From the NCBI RefSeq assembly GCF_020529025.1, contig NZ_JACNMM010000005.1, positions 248,001 through 312,000 on the forward strand: DNA of 64,000 bases, in the 5' to 3' direction. The translations under genes and the position numbers were made by a program. Below are positions 1 through 8,782 of the stretch, piece after piece. Positions within the stretch are counted from its first letter, which is position 1. The number at the start of each line of letters is the position of its first letter. The notes beneath the pieces are model-generated. The model did no database searches. It had not been told where the DNA came from and was given only the letters and a program-made list of their open reading frames with translations. This DNA is from Oceaniglobus trochenteri (GTDB taxonomy: Bacteria > Pseudomonadota > Alphaproteobacteria > Rhodobacterales > Rhodobacteraceae).

Positions 1-3000
1 CGATCCGCGTGCGCCTGATCCAGCTGGCGGACAGGTCTGCGCCCACAGCGCGCAACGTCAGATGCACAGGCGCATAGGGGCGCAGGCCAACACCATCGAA
101 GGCCCGCTGGCGTTCGACAAAGGTCGGATCGTCCAGATGACGGGCCGCCGGACCAACACGATAGAACCGCGACAACCCCCGATTGGCGGACTCGAGGCTC
201 AACTGACCGACCGCAGCATCCAGAAGCACGACACGGCTGCCTGCCGGCCACTCATGAGGCATCAAGGCGTCAGTTCCGGCCTGGCCACGCAATCGCTGCG
301 TCAGGTCATAGGTACGCTCTCCCACAAGGTCGGCCTGTCCGAACTGGAAGACCTCCCAAGTGTCGTCATTCCCTGTCCCAATGGCCATTGCGTTGCTTCC
401 GGCAAGCAGCCGCGCGATCGAGACCGACTCGAGCGCCCCGCTCAGCAATCGCACCCTCAGCGAAGGGCCGTTGTCGAACATTCCGGGATTGGCCGCGAAA
501 AGCGTCGTCTCGGTGACACCGATGGTGGCCTGCCGACTGATCAGGCGATTCAGGACAAAACCATCCTCAAGCGCCGAGTCGTAAACCGCGACCGACCCGG
601 GCCAGGGCCGGCCGGCAACCGCGATATGGGGCGCATGGGGCACCTCTGCGCCGGTCAGAAGCGGCAGATTCAGGAACACCGGCAGCACGGGCACCGGCGC
701 CACGAAGGGGGCAAGCCGCACAGCAGTGTCCACGGCATCGCTCGGCTCGTAAAGCTCGGGTTCAATGCGGACCGCCTCGATCATCTGCTGTCCGGCCTGC
801 TCCACATGGTCCACGCGATATAGCCCGCCATGAACGCCCAGAACATCGCCCGCCCCGTACCGCATCTGCGACAGTGGCAGCGAAAATTTCAACCGGTCGC
901 GGGCAACGCGGGATTCCGCCAGCCAGCGCTCGACGATGCCGGTTGCCTCGGCCCGGGTCAGCACAAGAGGGAACTCGGATTGCGACACGCCGAAGCTCTG
1001 TTCGCTTGGGAATATCGCCTCGGCGGCCTGCACCTCGAAATCGCCATCGGCGGCGACGAAGTTCAGCCGCAAGCGACCGACCGTATCCGCCTCGGGCTGG
1101 CGCAGTGCGTCGATATCCCCGTCAAGGTCGTCAGTGACAGCCACGCGCGCCGGGTCGATCTCGCCCATCGGGCGCCCATCCCGCGTCTGGAAGATCAATT
1201 GGCCCTCGCGCTCGATCGCGTCGAACCCGTAAGCCATCATCAAGGGCTGCAACCGCGCTCTTGCGCCACTGACATCACCGACCACATAGCCCCGCACCAC
1301 ATCGTAGAGCCTGCGGACATCGACATCGCGTACCCCGGATTGCGCGTAGATCTCGCGCACCACCGATGAAAGGGCCCGCGCCGTCGCCCGCCCCGTGATC
1401 CAATGCCCCCGCGCATAGTTCGCGCCATCGCTCCACAACCCGGAATTGCCCGGAAAGAACGGATAGGGCCGCGCATCCCAGGCCCAGACATGGCCGCGCG
1501 ACATGTCCACCATTGGCCCGCCATAGATCTCGGAAACCGGGTTGTGCTCCGCGTCCGACCAATAGGATTGCATCGCCCGCAGATACTGCATCTGCATCAG
1601 ATCGTCGCGCCGCCCGCTTGAATGCCGGGGCAGATCGCTTTCGCTGGATTTGGGGTCAAGAAACTTGTTGGGCTGGTTCGCGCCCTTGTCGATTGCGGCA
1701 CAGCCGTATTCGGTGAACCAGATCGGCTTGCTTCCGGGCACCCATGCCGTCGCCATCGGATCGCGCACCCCACCCTTGCGGTCATGATGCGCGTTCGACC
1801 ACCACCCCTTCAGATCCTTGTAGCGAAACACCCAAGGCTCTCCATGGGCGCCATCCGTGATCGGTGTGCGCAGTTGGATCGCCTCGGCTTCGGGGGCGTG
1901 ATAATACCAATCGTACCCTTCGCCGCCCGCGATGTTGGCTTTCAGATACTCAAGGTCATGAATCGAACCCCAGGCACCATCGGCATGTTCGAAGCCATCG
2001 CGCCAATCGGCCAGGGGCATGTAGTTGTCGATCCCGATGAAATCGACCGCATCATCCGCCCAAAGCGGATCGAGATGGAACAGCACATCCCCCGAACCAT
2101 CCTGCGGATGATACCCGAAATACTCGGACCAGTCGGCGGCATACCCGATCTTGCAATCCGGCCCGACAATGGTGCGCACATCCTGCGCCAGTTGCCGCAG
2201 GGCCGCCACCGCCGGAAAGCTATCCCCGGCACCACGCACTTGGGTCAGACCGCGCATTTCCGAACCGATACAGAAGGAATCGACGCCCCCCGCCGCCACA
2301 CAAAGATGCGCATAGTGCAGGATGAAGCGGCGATACGAAAACTCCTGCGGGCCGGTGTAATCCACCCCCGCATCGGTCACCGTGAAATCCGTCGGTGCCG
2401 CCATTCCGAAGAACGCGGCAACCTCTGCTTCGGCCTGGGCGGTCTTGTCGGGCGTCCCTGCCCGCCCCGATGCGACCGAGGTTGTGATACGACCACGCCA
2501 AGGGAGTGCCGGTTGATCTTCGGCGTCTGAATAGGGATCGGGCAATCCGTTGTCGGCAAGCTGCTCCATCAGGATGAAGGGATAGAACATCACCGCCTGG
2601 CCCGCGTTACGCAGGGCCGTGATGGCCTCTTTCACCGACTGGTCGGTCGGGGTGCCGCCATAGATCACCTTGCCGTCCACTTCGGGCAGCGACATCGCCG
2701 TCCCGCGGGTCAGGCCCGAGACCGTCCAGGGCATCTCGACCCCCTCGAAATTGCCCTGCTCGACCTTCGGAGCGATCTCGCAGGTTCCGCAACGCAGATC
2801 GTTGCCGAACCACGACACCACCAGCGATGTCGCACCGCAATTGGGCAACTCGCCTGTCATCGCCTCAAGCGACGCGGCGAAGTCCGTCTTTCCAAGCGGT
2901 GAATTGATGTTGATGAAGCTGGAAACGCCCGGCTCCTGCTCGAATCTCACAGGCGTTGTCGCCAGGGCATATTCCCCGGTTCCCGGCATCAGCGCGACAC

Positions 3001-3664
3001 CACGAATGCTGCGCGCCAGGTCCGGCGTGCCCGCCTCGGCGGCCAGTTCGGGGCGCATAACCTCGAAGCTGAACTGTGGGACACGGTTGCCATAGGGCGC
3101 CAGGTCCAGATCCTCGAAGACCACATAGGCGATGCCGCGATAGGCCGGTACATTCCCGGCGCCCTCGATTGCCTCGATCCTGGGGTCGGGCAACTGATCC
3201 TGCGAACCGGGATAGACGCGCAGGTTCAGATCGTCCAAACGCGCCTCGGCCCCATCGATCCAGATGCGACCGACGCGCGAAATCTCGCCCTCACACAGCG
3301 CAATGGCAAAGGACACCGAATAGCTGAAGCTGGTCGTGCTGGGCCCCGACGGCGCGCCCTTGCCGCCACCACTGGTCGTCGCCCTCTCAAGGAAGCGCGA
3401 GGCCCAGATCACCTGCCCCGAGATCCGGCAGCGCCCGTGCACCTGGTTGATCGGCGCGCCTTCACTGGCACCCGTCAGGCGAAACCTCTCGACCTTTCCG
3501 GTTTCCACCGCTTGGGATCCGGCACCAAGGATCGACTGGTCGATGACCCGCCCCAGGGTCGCGCCCACGGCACGGCCGATCACGACCGAGGACAGCCCCA
3601 GAACACCGCCGCCCAGGCTTGCACCCGCGGCCGCACCGATTGCGGAAAGAACGATCGTGGCCAT
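1..3664 (-). CDS. GTA gp15, baseplate/host-specificity megatron protein (partial, C-terminus off left edge)
   Basis: Last gene of the gene transfer agent cluster; 1221 codons are visible and the frame is still open at base 1, so the C-terminus is missing. The N-terminus is a Gly/Ala-rich helical segment (residues about 1-40), followed by a phage-tail-like region with an early IWASRFLE sequence. The middle contains a glycosidase-like TIM-barrel region with WFTEYGCAAIDKG and DWSEYFGYHPQDGSG, as in the GTA TIM-barrel family, and then a tail-protein region. In RcGTA this protein forms the tip and host-contact part of the baseplate. The ATG shares one base with the TGA of gp14, so the two are translationally coupled. 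Family and position agree, so identity is secure. Confidence 0.93.
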   Translation of the reverse strand, partial: MATIVLSAIGAAAGASLGGGVLGLSSVVIGRAVGATLGRVIDQSILGAGSQAVETGKVERFRLTGASEGAPINQVHGRCRISGQVIWASRFLERATTSGGGKGAPSGPSTTSFSYSVSFAIALCEGEISRVGRIWIDGAEARLDDLNLRVYPGSQDQLPDPRIEAIEGAGNVPAYRGIAYVVFEDLDLAPYGNRVPQFSFEVMRPELAAEAGTPDLARSIRGVALMPGTGEYALATTPVRFEQEPGVSSFININSPLGKTDFAASLEAMTGELPNCGATSLVVSWFGNDLRCGTCEIAPKVEQGNFEGVEMPWTVSGLTRGTAMSLPEVDGKVIYGGTPTDQSVKEAITALRNAGQAVMFYPFILMEQLADNGLPDPYSDAEDQPALPWRGRITTSVASGRAGTPDKTAQAEAEVAAFFGMAAPTDFTVTDAGVDYTGPQEFSYRRFILHYAHLCVAAGGVDSFCIGSEMRGLTQVRGAGDSFPAVAALRQLAQDVRTIVGPDCKIGYAADWSEYFGYHPQDGSGDVLFHLDPLWADDAVDFIGIDNYMPLADWRDGFEHADGAWGSIHDLEYLKANIAGGEGYDWYYHAPEAEAIQLRTPITDGAHGEPWVFRYKDLKGWWSNAHHDRKGGVRDPMATAWVPGSKPIWFTEYGCAAIDKGANQPNKFLDPKSSESDLPRHSSGRRDDLMQMQYLRAMQSYWSDAEHNPVSEIYGGPMVDMSRGHVWAWDARPYPFFPGNSGLWSDGANYARGHWITGRATARALSSVVREIYAQSGVRDVDVRRLYDVVRGYVVGDVSGARARLQPLMMAYGFDAIEREGQLIFQTRDGRPMGEIDPARVAVTDDLDGDIDALRQPEADTVGRLRLNFVAADGDFEVQAAEAIFPSEQSFGVSQSEFPLVLTRAEATGIVERWLAESRVARDRLKFSLPLSQMRYGAGDVLGVHGGLYRVDHVEQAGQQMIEAVRIEPELYEPSDAVDTAVRLAPFVAPVPVLPVFLNLPLLTGAEVPHAPHIAVAGRPWPGSVAVYDSALEDGFVLNRLISRQATIGVTETTLFAANPGMFDNGPSLRVRLLSGALESVSIARLLAGSNAMAIGTGNDDTWEVFQFGQADLVGERTYDLTQRLRGQAGTDALMPHEWPAGSRVVLLDAAVGQLSLESANRGLSRFYRVGPAARHLDDPTFVERQRAFDGVGLRPYAPVHLTLRAVGADLSASWIRRTRI

Positions 3665-4110
3665 CAAAGCCTCCTGTCGGGAAATTCGAAGCGCGCCACG
3701 ATGCGGCGCTGCCATGGGGCGCTCAGCGGGCTTTCGATCACGCCATGCCCGGTATAGGCGTGGATGAACGCGGCCCGTGCACCGGCTTGCGAGATCACGC
3801 CAAGGTGCTTGGCGACCCCGCCGTCGCGCATGCGAAACAGCACCACGTCACCTGGCAGAAGCGCGCCAAGGGGGCGCTCCACCAGATGCAGCCGCGCAGC
3901 ATGCCACAGCCGCTCCTGGCGGCGCGGTTCCGACCAGTCGGGCGTGTAGGGCGGCACCGCCGCCGGTTCCTCGCCGTTCAGACCGCGCCAGATGCCCCGA
4001 ACCAGGCCAAGGCAATCCGCCCCCGCCCCAAGACATGACGCCTGGTGAAGATAGGGCGTGCCGATCCATTGCCGCGCGATGGCCACAGCCGCCGGGTTGC
4101 CATGGCTCAT
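3664..4110 (-). CDS. GTA gp14, NlpC/P60-family cell wall peptidase
   Basis: 148-residue NlpC/P60 peptidase of the GTA tail tip, expected to cut the peptide part of peptidoglycan as DNA enters the recipient. The nucleophile Cys is C33 in GADCLGLVRG; the second catalytic residue is likely H102 in AKHLGVIS, with H117 a further candidate. There is no signal peptide, as expected for a particle component. The start overlaps the end of gp13 by four bases (ATGA), and the stop shares one base with the gp15 ATG. Position between gp13 and gp15 is canonical. Confidence 0.93.
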   Translation of the reverse strand: MSHGNPAAVAIARQWIGTPYLHQASCLGAGADCLGLVRGIWRGLNGEEPAAVPPYTPDWSEPRRQERLWHAARLHLVERPLGALLPGDVVLFRMRDGGVAKHLGVISQAGARAAFIHAYTGHGVIESPLSAPWQRRIVARFEFPDRRL

Positions 4111-5012
4111 CCCTGCCGCCTCCGCACCGAAAGCGACCCGCCCGAGTTGTCGTCACCGCTTGACGGATAGGCCATCAGCCAATCTTCGCCGGGAATGTCG
4201 GGAAAGCCGCGAAAATTCAGGATGTTGTCGAACTTCAACCGGCAGGTCGCAACCCGTTTGTCGCATCCCGCCTCCAGCCGGATCAAATCTCCGGGCCGGA
4301 TATCCAGCCGCAGCACTTCCCAGACCTCGATGGTGCGGCCCTTCGCACTCAGGCGGTCGTTTTTGATCGCCGCCACGATCCCCTTGGCCGCCCCCGTTTC
4401 GACAATCAGCCGGCCGCGCTCGAACCACCGGTCGTCGAACCCTTCAAGCGCTGCAAAACGAAAGAACTTGCGCCCCTCGACCGTTTCAACCGCGCGCTTT
4501 TCGCAATATCCGGGCGTGCTCAGGTCAAACCCGCAGGCCCGATCCCCCAAGACGGCGGCACAGGGCGCCTGATAGACCCGCCCCTGAGGCTGGTTCAGCG
4601 CCTCGGTCAGGCCACGCAGCTCGGCGCGGAAAGCGCCGCCGGTGCGCTGGATCTCCCCAAGGGTGCCGCGAAACTGCAGGATCCGCTGATCGGTATCCGC
4701 CCAGTTCACCAGCCAGGCCATCACCTCGGCCCCGTCAAACAGCCCCGCGCGAATATCGGCCTCGCTGACCGACGCATCGCTCAGAACGCCCAACGCTTCC
4801 GAGTTATCGACGGCAAGCCCGGTGGTCTGCTCAAGCGCGCGCGCCGACATGCCCTCGGATGCCAGGAAAACCCTGCTGTCAAAGCGCAGGGTGTCATCGT
4901 GATCGGTGAAGCCGAAGGTCCGGCCATCCCGTCGCACCACCAGCCAGCAGCGGCAAACGGTGGTGGCACCGCTGTCGAGGTGCGATTGAAACGCCTCGGA
5001 AATGCCCATCAT
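4107..5012 (-). CDS. GTA gp13, baseplate hub protein (DUF2163 / BR0599 family)
   Basis: 301 residues matching the phage BR0599-type hub proteins (DUF2163 N-terminal region plus C-terminal hub domain). Four conserved cysteines are visible, two in CGFDLSTPGYC near residue 165 and two in CDKRVATCRLKF near residue 255. In RcGTA the hub protein has been reported to hold an iron-sulfur cluster, and these Cys are the obvious ligands; metal binding here is inference. The C-terminus ends with the PGEDWLMAYPS type sequence usual for the family. It overlaps both gp12 and gp14 by four bases. Confidence 0.9.
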   Translation of the reverse strand: MMGISEAFQSHLDSGATTVCRCWLVVRRDGRTFGFTDHDDTLRFDSRVFLASEGMSARALEQTTGLAVDNSEALGVLSDASVSEADIRAGLFDGAEVMAWLVNWADTDQRILQFRGTLGEIQRTGGAFRAELRGLTEALNQPQGRVYQAPCAAVLGDRACGFDLSTPGYCEKRAVETVEGRKFFRFAALEGFDDRWFERGRLIVETGAAKGIVAAIKNDRLSAKGRTIEVWEVLRLDIRPGDLIRLEAGCDKRVATCRLKFDNILNFRGFPDIPGEDWLMAYPSSGDDNSGGSLSVRRRQG

Positions 5013-5641
5013 ACCCGCACCTCCACGATTGGCACATTGGGCACATCGCCAGCCTTGAAGCTGGCCACGGAAACCTGGATCAGGTCGGTGTCGAACCGCA
5101 CCGGCACGTCGAATTCGAACCCCGCCGTGATTTCGGCGCCCGCCGGGGGCACTTTGTAAAGGGTGACGACGCCCGTGGTCACATCCAGGTCGAAATGCAC
5201 CGCCTCGCGCAGCAGATCCCCTTCAAGGCCCAGGGTCACCGTGCCTGCAACGGGCTTGCTCACCGGGCGGACATAGGGATTTGTTCCTGCCTCATAGGTC
5301 TTGCTTAGCCGGAATGCGGCGTTCACACCGTCGCCATGGCCGATAACCTGGTCGTTGTAATCGGGGCTGCGTGACGCCGGGCAGGATTTGAAATCGGCCC
5401 AATCCTTCCAGCGAAAGGCGTGCAACTGCCCCCGCCGCGCCTCGAAGAAGGCCAGCAAAAGCTCCACATCGTCCAGCGACCGCATCCCCAGCCCCGCGTC
5501 ATAGCGGCGGCGCGAATGGGACCAGGGCGTGTTGCGCTCCTCAAAGCCATTGGCAAGGGTCACGATCTCGGTGCGCCGTTCCGGGCCGCCCACCGATCCG
5601 AACGACAGGTTCGCCGGGAACCTTATTTCATGGAATGACAT
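5009..5641 (-). CDS. GTA gp12, distal tail protein (DUF2460)
   Basis: 210-residue distal tail protein of the DUF2460/TIGR02217 family. The start at 5641 (MSFHEIRFPANLSFGS) is preferred over an upstream in-frame ATG at 5734 because GAGGAG lies just upstream of it and the extra 31 residues look non-coding. The sequence keeps family blocks such as RRYDAGLGMRSLDDV and FRWKDWADFKS. It links the tail tube to the hub gp13. The gene overlaps gp13 by four bases and starts ten bases after gp11. Confidence 0.9.
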   Translation of the reverse strand: MSFHEIRFPANLSFGSVGGPERRTEIVTLANGFEERNTPWSHSRRRYDAGLGMRSLDDVELLLAFFEARRGQLHAFRWKDWADFKSCPASRSPDYNDQVIGHGDGVNAAFRLSKTYEAGTNPYVRPVSKPVAGTVTLGLEGDLLREAVHFDLDVTTGVVTLYKVPPAGAEITAGFEFDVPVRFDTDLIQVSVASFKAGDVPNVPIVEVRV

Positions 5642-5651
5642 GCTCTTCTCC

Positions 5652-6311
5652 TCAACGGTTGCGCTGGCCCTGTCCCAAAGCACGGCCCATGCGGGCGGCG
5701 ATCTGGCTTTGACTGCGCCGGAACCCCTGAACATCGGGGGTGGTGATGTTCATCACCACGGTCACGGGGCCACCCCCGCCCGCCGCCCGCACCCCAAGGC
5801 GTCCGTCGGCGCCGCGCGCCAGCGGCATGATCGCCTCGGGCCCCGCCTCGCCCATCAACCCGGTGCCGCCGCGCATGGGAAAGGCCACGGGCCCCGATAC
5901 GACGCCCCCCCTGGCAAAGGGCATCACCCGCCCGTGGGCAAAGGTGCCGCCCTTCTCGAACGGCATCATGCCCCCGATCAGCCCCTCGACTCCGCTGGCC
6001 AGCATGCCGCCCAGGTGGTTCGAAACCGGCCGGATCGCGGCGTTATAGGCCGCATCCACCATCGACTGCGCGACGCCCTTCAAGGCGTCCGACAGCTTCA
6101 TGCCGTCGAAGATCAACCCATCGAACGACCGGCGCAGCCCGCGCGATATCCCTCCCGACAGCACGTTCACCTCGCGACCGGCATCGGCGATGGTCGATTG
6201 CATACGCCGCAACTCACCATCAAAGGCGGCGGCCATGGTGCTTGCCCCGCCAAGGGTCTGTTCAAGCGTGATGATCTGATCCTCAAGATCCTCGATCTGC
6301 GCCGTTTCCAT
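5652..6311 (-). CDS. GTA gp11, tail tape measure protein
   Basis: 219-residue tape measure protein, short like its RcGTA counterpart because the tail is short. The N-terminal half is helical and probably coiled coil (METAQIEDLEDQIITLEQ onward). The C-terminal half is Gly-rich with repeated motifs such as FEKGGTFAHGRVMPFARGG and GEAGPEAIMPL, the usual end of phage tape measure proteins. The start at 6311 gives the family length; it lies inside the 3' end of the chaperone gene upstream, a 29-base overlap. Confidence 0.88.
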   Translation of the reverse strand: METAQIEDLEDQIITLEQTLGGASTMAAAFDGELRRMQSTIADAGREVNVLSGGISRGLRRSFDGLIFDGMKLSDALKGVAQSMVDAAYNAAIRPVSNHLGGMLASGVEGLIGGMMPFEKGGTFAHGRVMPFARGGVVSGPVAFPMRGGTGLMGEAGPEAIMPLARGADGRLGVRAAGGGGPVTVVMNITTPDVQGFRRSQSQIAARMGRALGQGQRNR

Positions 6312-6510
6312 CACTCGTTCCTCCGTCAATGTCGGGATAAAGCGCCGCCAGCGCCTCCAGGCCTGCCCGCCCCATAGGCGCGGCACCCCCGCCGCGCCCC
6401 AGCATCAGCATCAGTTCGGCCGGGGTCAGCGCCCAGAACTCGCGCGGCAGCAATCCACGTTCGGCGATCCCCGCCCGCATCAGGGCGGGCCAGTCAAAGC
6501 GCACCGTCAC
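6283..6510 (-). CDS. GTA small tail assembly chaperone (TIGR02216-like, gp10.1 position)
   Basis: 75-residue protein with the family core FDWPALMRAGIAERGLLP followed by FWALTPAELMLMLG. Small proteins of this type sit between gp10 and the tape measure gene in RcGTA-like clusters and are taken to be tail assembly chaperones. It overlaps gp10 by 17 bases and gp11 by 29 bases, an arrangement that resembles the G/T chaperone genes of phages. I see no obvious slippery heptamer in the overlap by eye. Confidence 0.82.
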   Translation of the reverse strand: MTVRFDWPALMRAGIAERGLLPREFWALTPAELMLMLGRGGGAAPMGRAGLEALAALYPDIDGGTSDGNGADRGS

Positions 6511-6829
6511 GCTCCTGCGGCAGGGCGAAGGCCCGCGCCAGAAGCGCCCCGGCGACCCGCGCCGCCTCGATGGGGCCGCCGGCGATCTCGCCGCTCAGCA
6601 GGTCGGCGGCACTGCCCCGCCAACCGCCCCCGCGCAGCCCCGCCACCACAAGCGACAGAACATCCCGCGTCGAGAACCGCGCATTCTCAAAGCGCTCCAC
6701 CAGGTTCATCAGGCTGTCTTCGCCCAAGTCGGCCTCAAGCTCGGCCAAAGCGCCAAGGGTCAGGCGGGCCTGCAACACCTCGCCGTTCAGCCGCAAAGAT
6801 ACCTCCCCGGCCCAGGGGTTCCCGCTCAT
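6494..6829 (-). CDS. GTA gp10, tail assembly chaperone-like protein
   Basis: 111-residue GTA family protein (DUF3356-type). It begins with MSGNPWAGEVSLRLNGEV and has the characteristic LTLGALAELEADLGEDSL block around residues 25-42. This matches the tail tube chaperone that precedes tape measure synthesis. The gene overlaps gp9 by four bases and the next small gene by 17 bases. Confidence 0.87.
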   Translation of the reverse strand: MSGNPWAGEVSLRLNGEVLQARLTLGALAELEADLGEDSLMNLVERFENARFSTRDVLSLVVAGLRGGGWRGSAADLLSGEIAGGPIEAARVAGALLARAFALPQERDGAL

Positions 6830-7248
6830 AGCGCGACGAAATCCAGCGCCCCGGCCGAGGCCAGCGAAATCTCATAACTGGCCTCGCCATTGTGCGCCCC
6901 GGCATATTCAAGCGATGTCACCTGAAAGGCGCCGGACACGATGCCGAAACTGGGGATGATCACCTGAAAATCCGGCGTCAGCCCGTCAAAGAAGATCTGG
7001 CGCGCCCGGGCGTCGGTATCGGTATCCTTGAAGATCCCCGACCCCGAGATCGACGCCGATTTCACTCCTGCGCCCGACAGCAACTCGCGCCATCCGCCCT
7101 GGGATTCCAGCGATGTCACGTCCACGCTCTCGGCGTTGAAGGAAATCCGCGTGGCGCGCAGGCCCGCGATGGTCTCGAATTGTCCGGCCCCGGTCAGGTC
7201 CAGCTTGATCAACAGGTCTTTGCCATTCTGCGCAGCCATTTCCGTCAC
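6826..7248 (-). CDS. GTA gp9, major tail tube protein (TP901-1 family)
   Basis: 140-residue major tail protein of the TP901-1 type (TIGR02126). Recognisable stretches are MAAQNGKDLLIKLD at the start and the LRATRISFNAESVDVTSLES block near residues 29-48. It polymerises into the tail tube around the tape measure. A 15-base gap separates it from gp8, and its stop overlaps the gp10 start by four bases. Confidence 0.9.
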   Translation of the reverse strand: MTEMAAQNGKDLLIKLDLTGAGQFETIAGLRATRISFNAESVDVTSLESQGGWRELLSGAGVKSASISGSGIFKDTDTDARARQIFFDGLTPDFQVIIPSFGIVSGAFQVTSLEYAGAHNGEASYEISLASAGALDFVAL

Positions 7249-7263
7249 TCCGTCTGGTTAAGT

Positions 7264-7674
7264 TCAGTTGTCCTGCGTCTGCACCCGAAAGCGCAGATCG
7301 ATACGGCGCTGATCGCCGCTGCCCACGCGCCGGGCACGCGCCTTCAGAAACCAAAGCCCGACAATCCGCCCCCGGCTCAGCACCGGCACCCAATCCAGCA
7401 GCGCGTCGGAAACGGCCCCCGCCGCCGCCTTGGCCGTGGCAAAACCGGCGGCGCTGGTGATCACGCTGACCGTCAGATCATGCAGCGCGCCGCCCTCGTC
7501 CCTGTCCGACCGGTCGCGCACGTCCTCGTCACCAAGGACCACATAGTTGGCGGGCAGTGCACCCGGCGGCAGGGCGTCATAGATATCGCTGCCCACGATG
7601 GCCCCAAGGGCGGCATCGCCCTGCAACCTCTGGAACACGGCGGCCTGCAACGATGCGGAAACTCCATAACTCAC
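7264..7674 (-). CDS. GTA gp8, tail terminator (DUF3168)
   Basis: 136-residue DUF3168 protein. It begins MSYGVSASLQAAVFQRLQGD and keeps the family block SDIYDALPPGALPANYVVLG. Members cap the growing tail tube and join it to the head connector. Start and stop fit tightly between gp7 (four-base overlap) and gp9. Confidence 0.88.
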   Translation of the reverse strand: MSYGVSASLQAAVFQRLQGDAALGAIVGSDIYDALPPGALPANYVVLGDEDVRDRSDRDEGGALHDLTVSVITSAAGFATAKAAAGAVSDALLDWVPVLSRGRIVGLWFLKARARRVGSGDQRRIDLRFRVQTQDN

Positions 7675-8009
7675 AGCGCAACCTCCTCGTGGGCGTGGCA
7701 GATCAGATAGGCACCGCCCGGCAGCACTTCGCTGACCGCATCGATGGAAAAAACCCGCGCACCGTCGCGAAACCGCTGGCCGGGCACGGGGCGCGACGCG
7801 GCCCCCTGCGGCGCCGCACGCACCGTGATGCGAAAGGTCTGGCGCGAAAGGGCGCCCGCTTCGCCCCCCGTGGTGCGCCCGCTGCCCATCCGCAGATCGG
7901 CCCAGAGCGTGCCCAGCGCCTGCCAGCTGCTCAGCGCACCGCCCGCACCATCGGGCTGACGCACCGCGCCCTCAAGCACCAGCTTCCGGCTCAACTGCAC
8001 ACCGCTCAT
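7671..8009 (-). CDS. GTA gp7, head-tail adaptor/stopper
   Basis: 112-residue phage head-closure protein. The fold family shows in LSRKLVLEGAVRQPDGAGG, in ALGTLWADLR and in the C-terminal FSIDAVSEV. It sits between the connector gp6 and the tail terminator gp8 and is overlapped by four bases on both sides. Function follows from family and order. Confidence 0.87.
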   Translation of the reverse strand: MSGVQLSRKLVLEGAVRQPDGAGGALSSWQALGTLWADLRMGSGRTTGGEAGALSRQTFRITVRAAPQGAASRPVPGQRFRDGARVFSIDAVSEVLPGGAYLICHAHEEVAL

Positions 8010-8596
8010 GCCCCTGCCCCCCGCGACATCCGCAGGCTGCGATAGCGGGTCAGCAGGCCCGCCACCGCCCCGGGCAAGGCGCCTGCGCCGGCGGCATCGC
8101 GGTTCTCGTAATAGGCCGCCGCCAACATCAGCACCGCCTGCGCCATGTCGCCGGGCACGTCGCCCCAGGCCCCGTATCCCGCCGTGAACGAAACCTCGGC
8201 CTGCCCGGCCAGCGGAATGCGCGGCAGCATGTAGCCGCTTGAGATGACGATCGGCGCGTGGGTGTCGCGGATCAGCCGGTAACGCGACGGGTCAACCAAC
8301 TCCTGCGCACCCGTCCGGTCGGAAATCACCACGGCTGTCACCGCGCGCACCGGCGCCAGGGGCAGAACCAGCCGCGAATGATCGCGCCACTCCCCAAGGC
8401 GCAGCACAAGGTCGCGCTCCAGGATCACCTTGCCGCAGTGCCCCTCGATACGCGCCAGTGCCCCGCGCAGACAGGTTTCCAGAACACCGTCCTGCAAACT
8501 GTCCTCACCGAACCCTGTCCCAAGGCGAAGATGCGCACGCAACTGCGCAATCGGCAGAGCGGCAGCCGCCACTGATGTCACTTCGACGATATTCAT
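8006..8596 (-). CDS. GTA gp6, head-tail connector protein
   Basis: 196-residue connector of the phiE125 gp8 type (TIGR02215). The start at 8596 (MNIVEVTSVAAAALPIAQL) is chosen because GGAG lies about eight bases upstream and the next in-frame ATG upstream at 8677 adds residues of poor quality. The sequence includes LRAHLRLGTGFGEDS, the typical start of the helical adaptor domain. A 186-base gap separates it from the capsid gene; I found no gene or clear terminator in that gap. Confidence 0.88.
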   Translation of the reverse strand: MNIVEVTSVAAAALPIAQLRAHLRLGTGFGEDSLQDGVLETCLRGALARIEGHCGKVILERDLVLRLGEWRDHSRLVLPLAPVRAVTAVVISDRTGAQELVDPSRYRLIRDTHAPIVISSGYMLPRIPLAGQAEVSFTAGYGAWGDVPGDMAQAVLMLAAAYYENRDAAGAGALPGAVAGLLTRYRSLRMSRGAGA

Positions 8597-8782
8597 GGAA
8601 AACACTCCGAATTTCCGAACCCTTGCCGAACCGAGAAGGCCGCCAAGGCCCGGAACGGTCGAATGATGGACGCGCACCTCCGCGTCGCACAGACGGAGGG
8701 AAGGCAGCTAGACGACGCGAAATCGTGCGGCACGCGCCCATGCCGGGCCAGACAGGCACCCCCCGCCCGGCCCGCCCAGCCC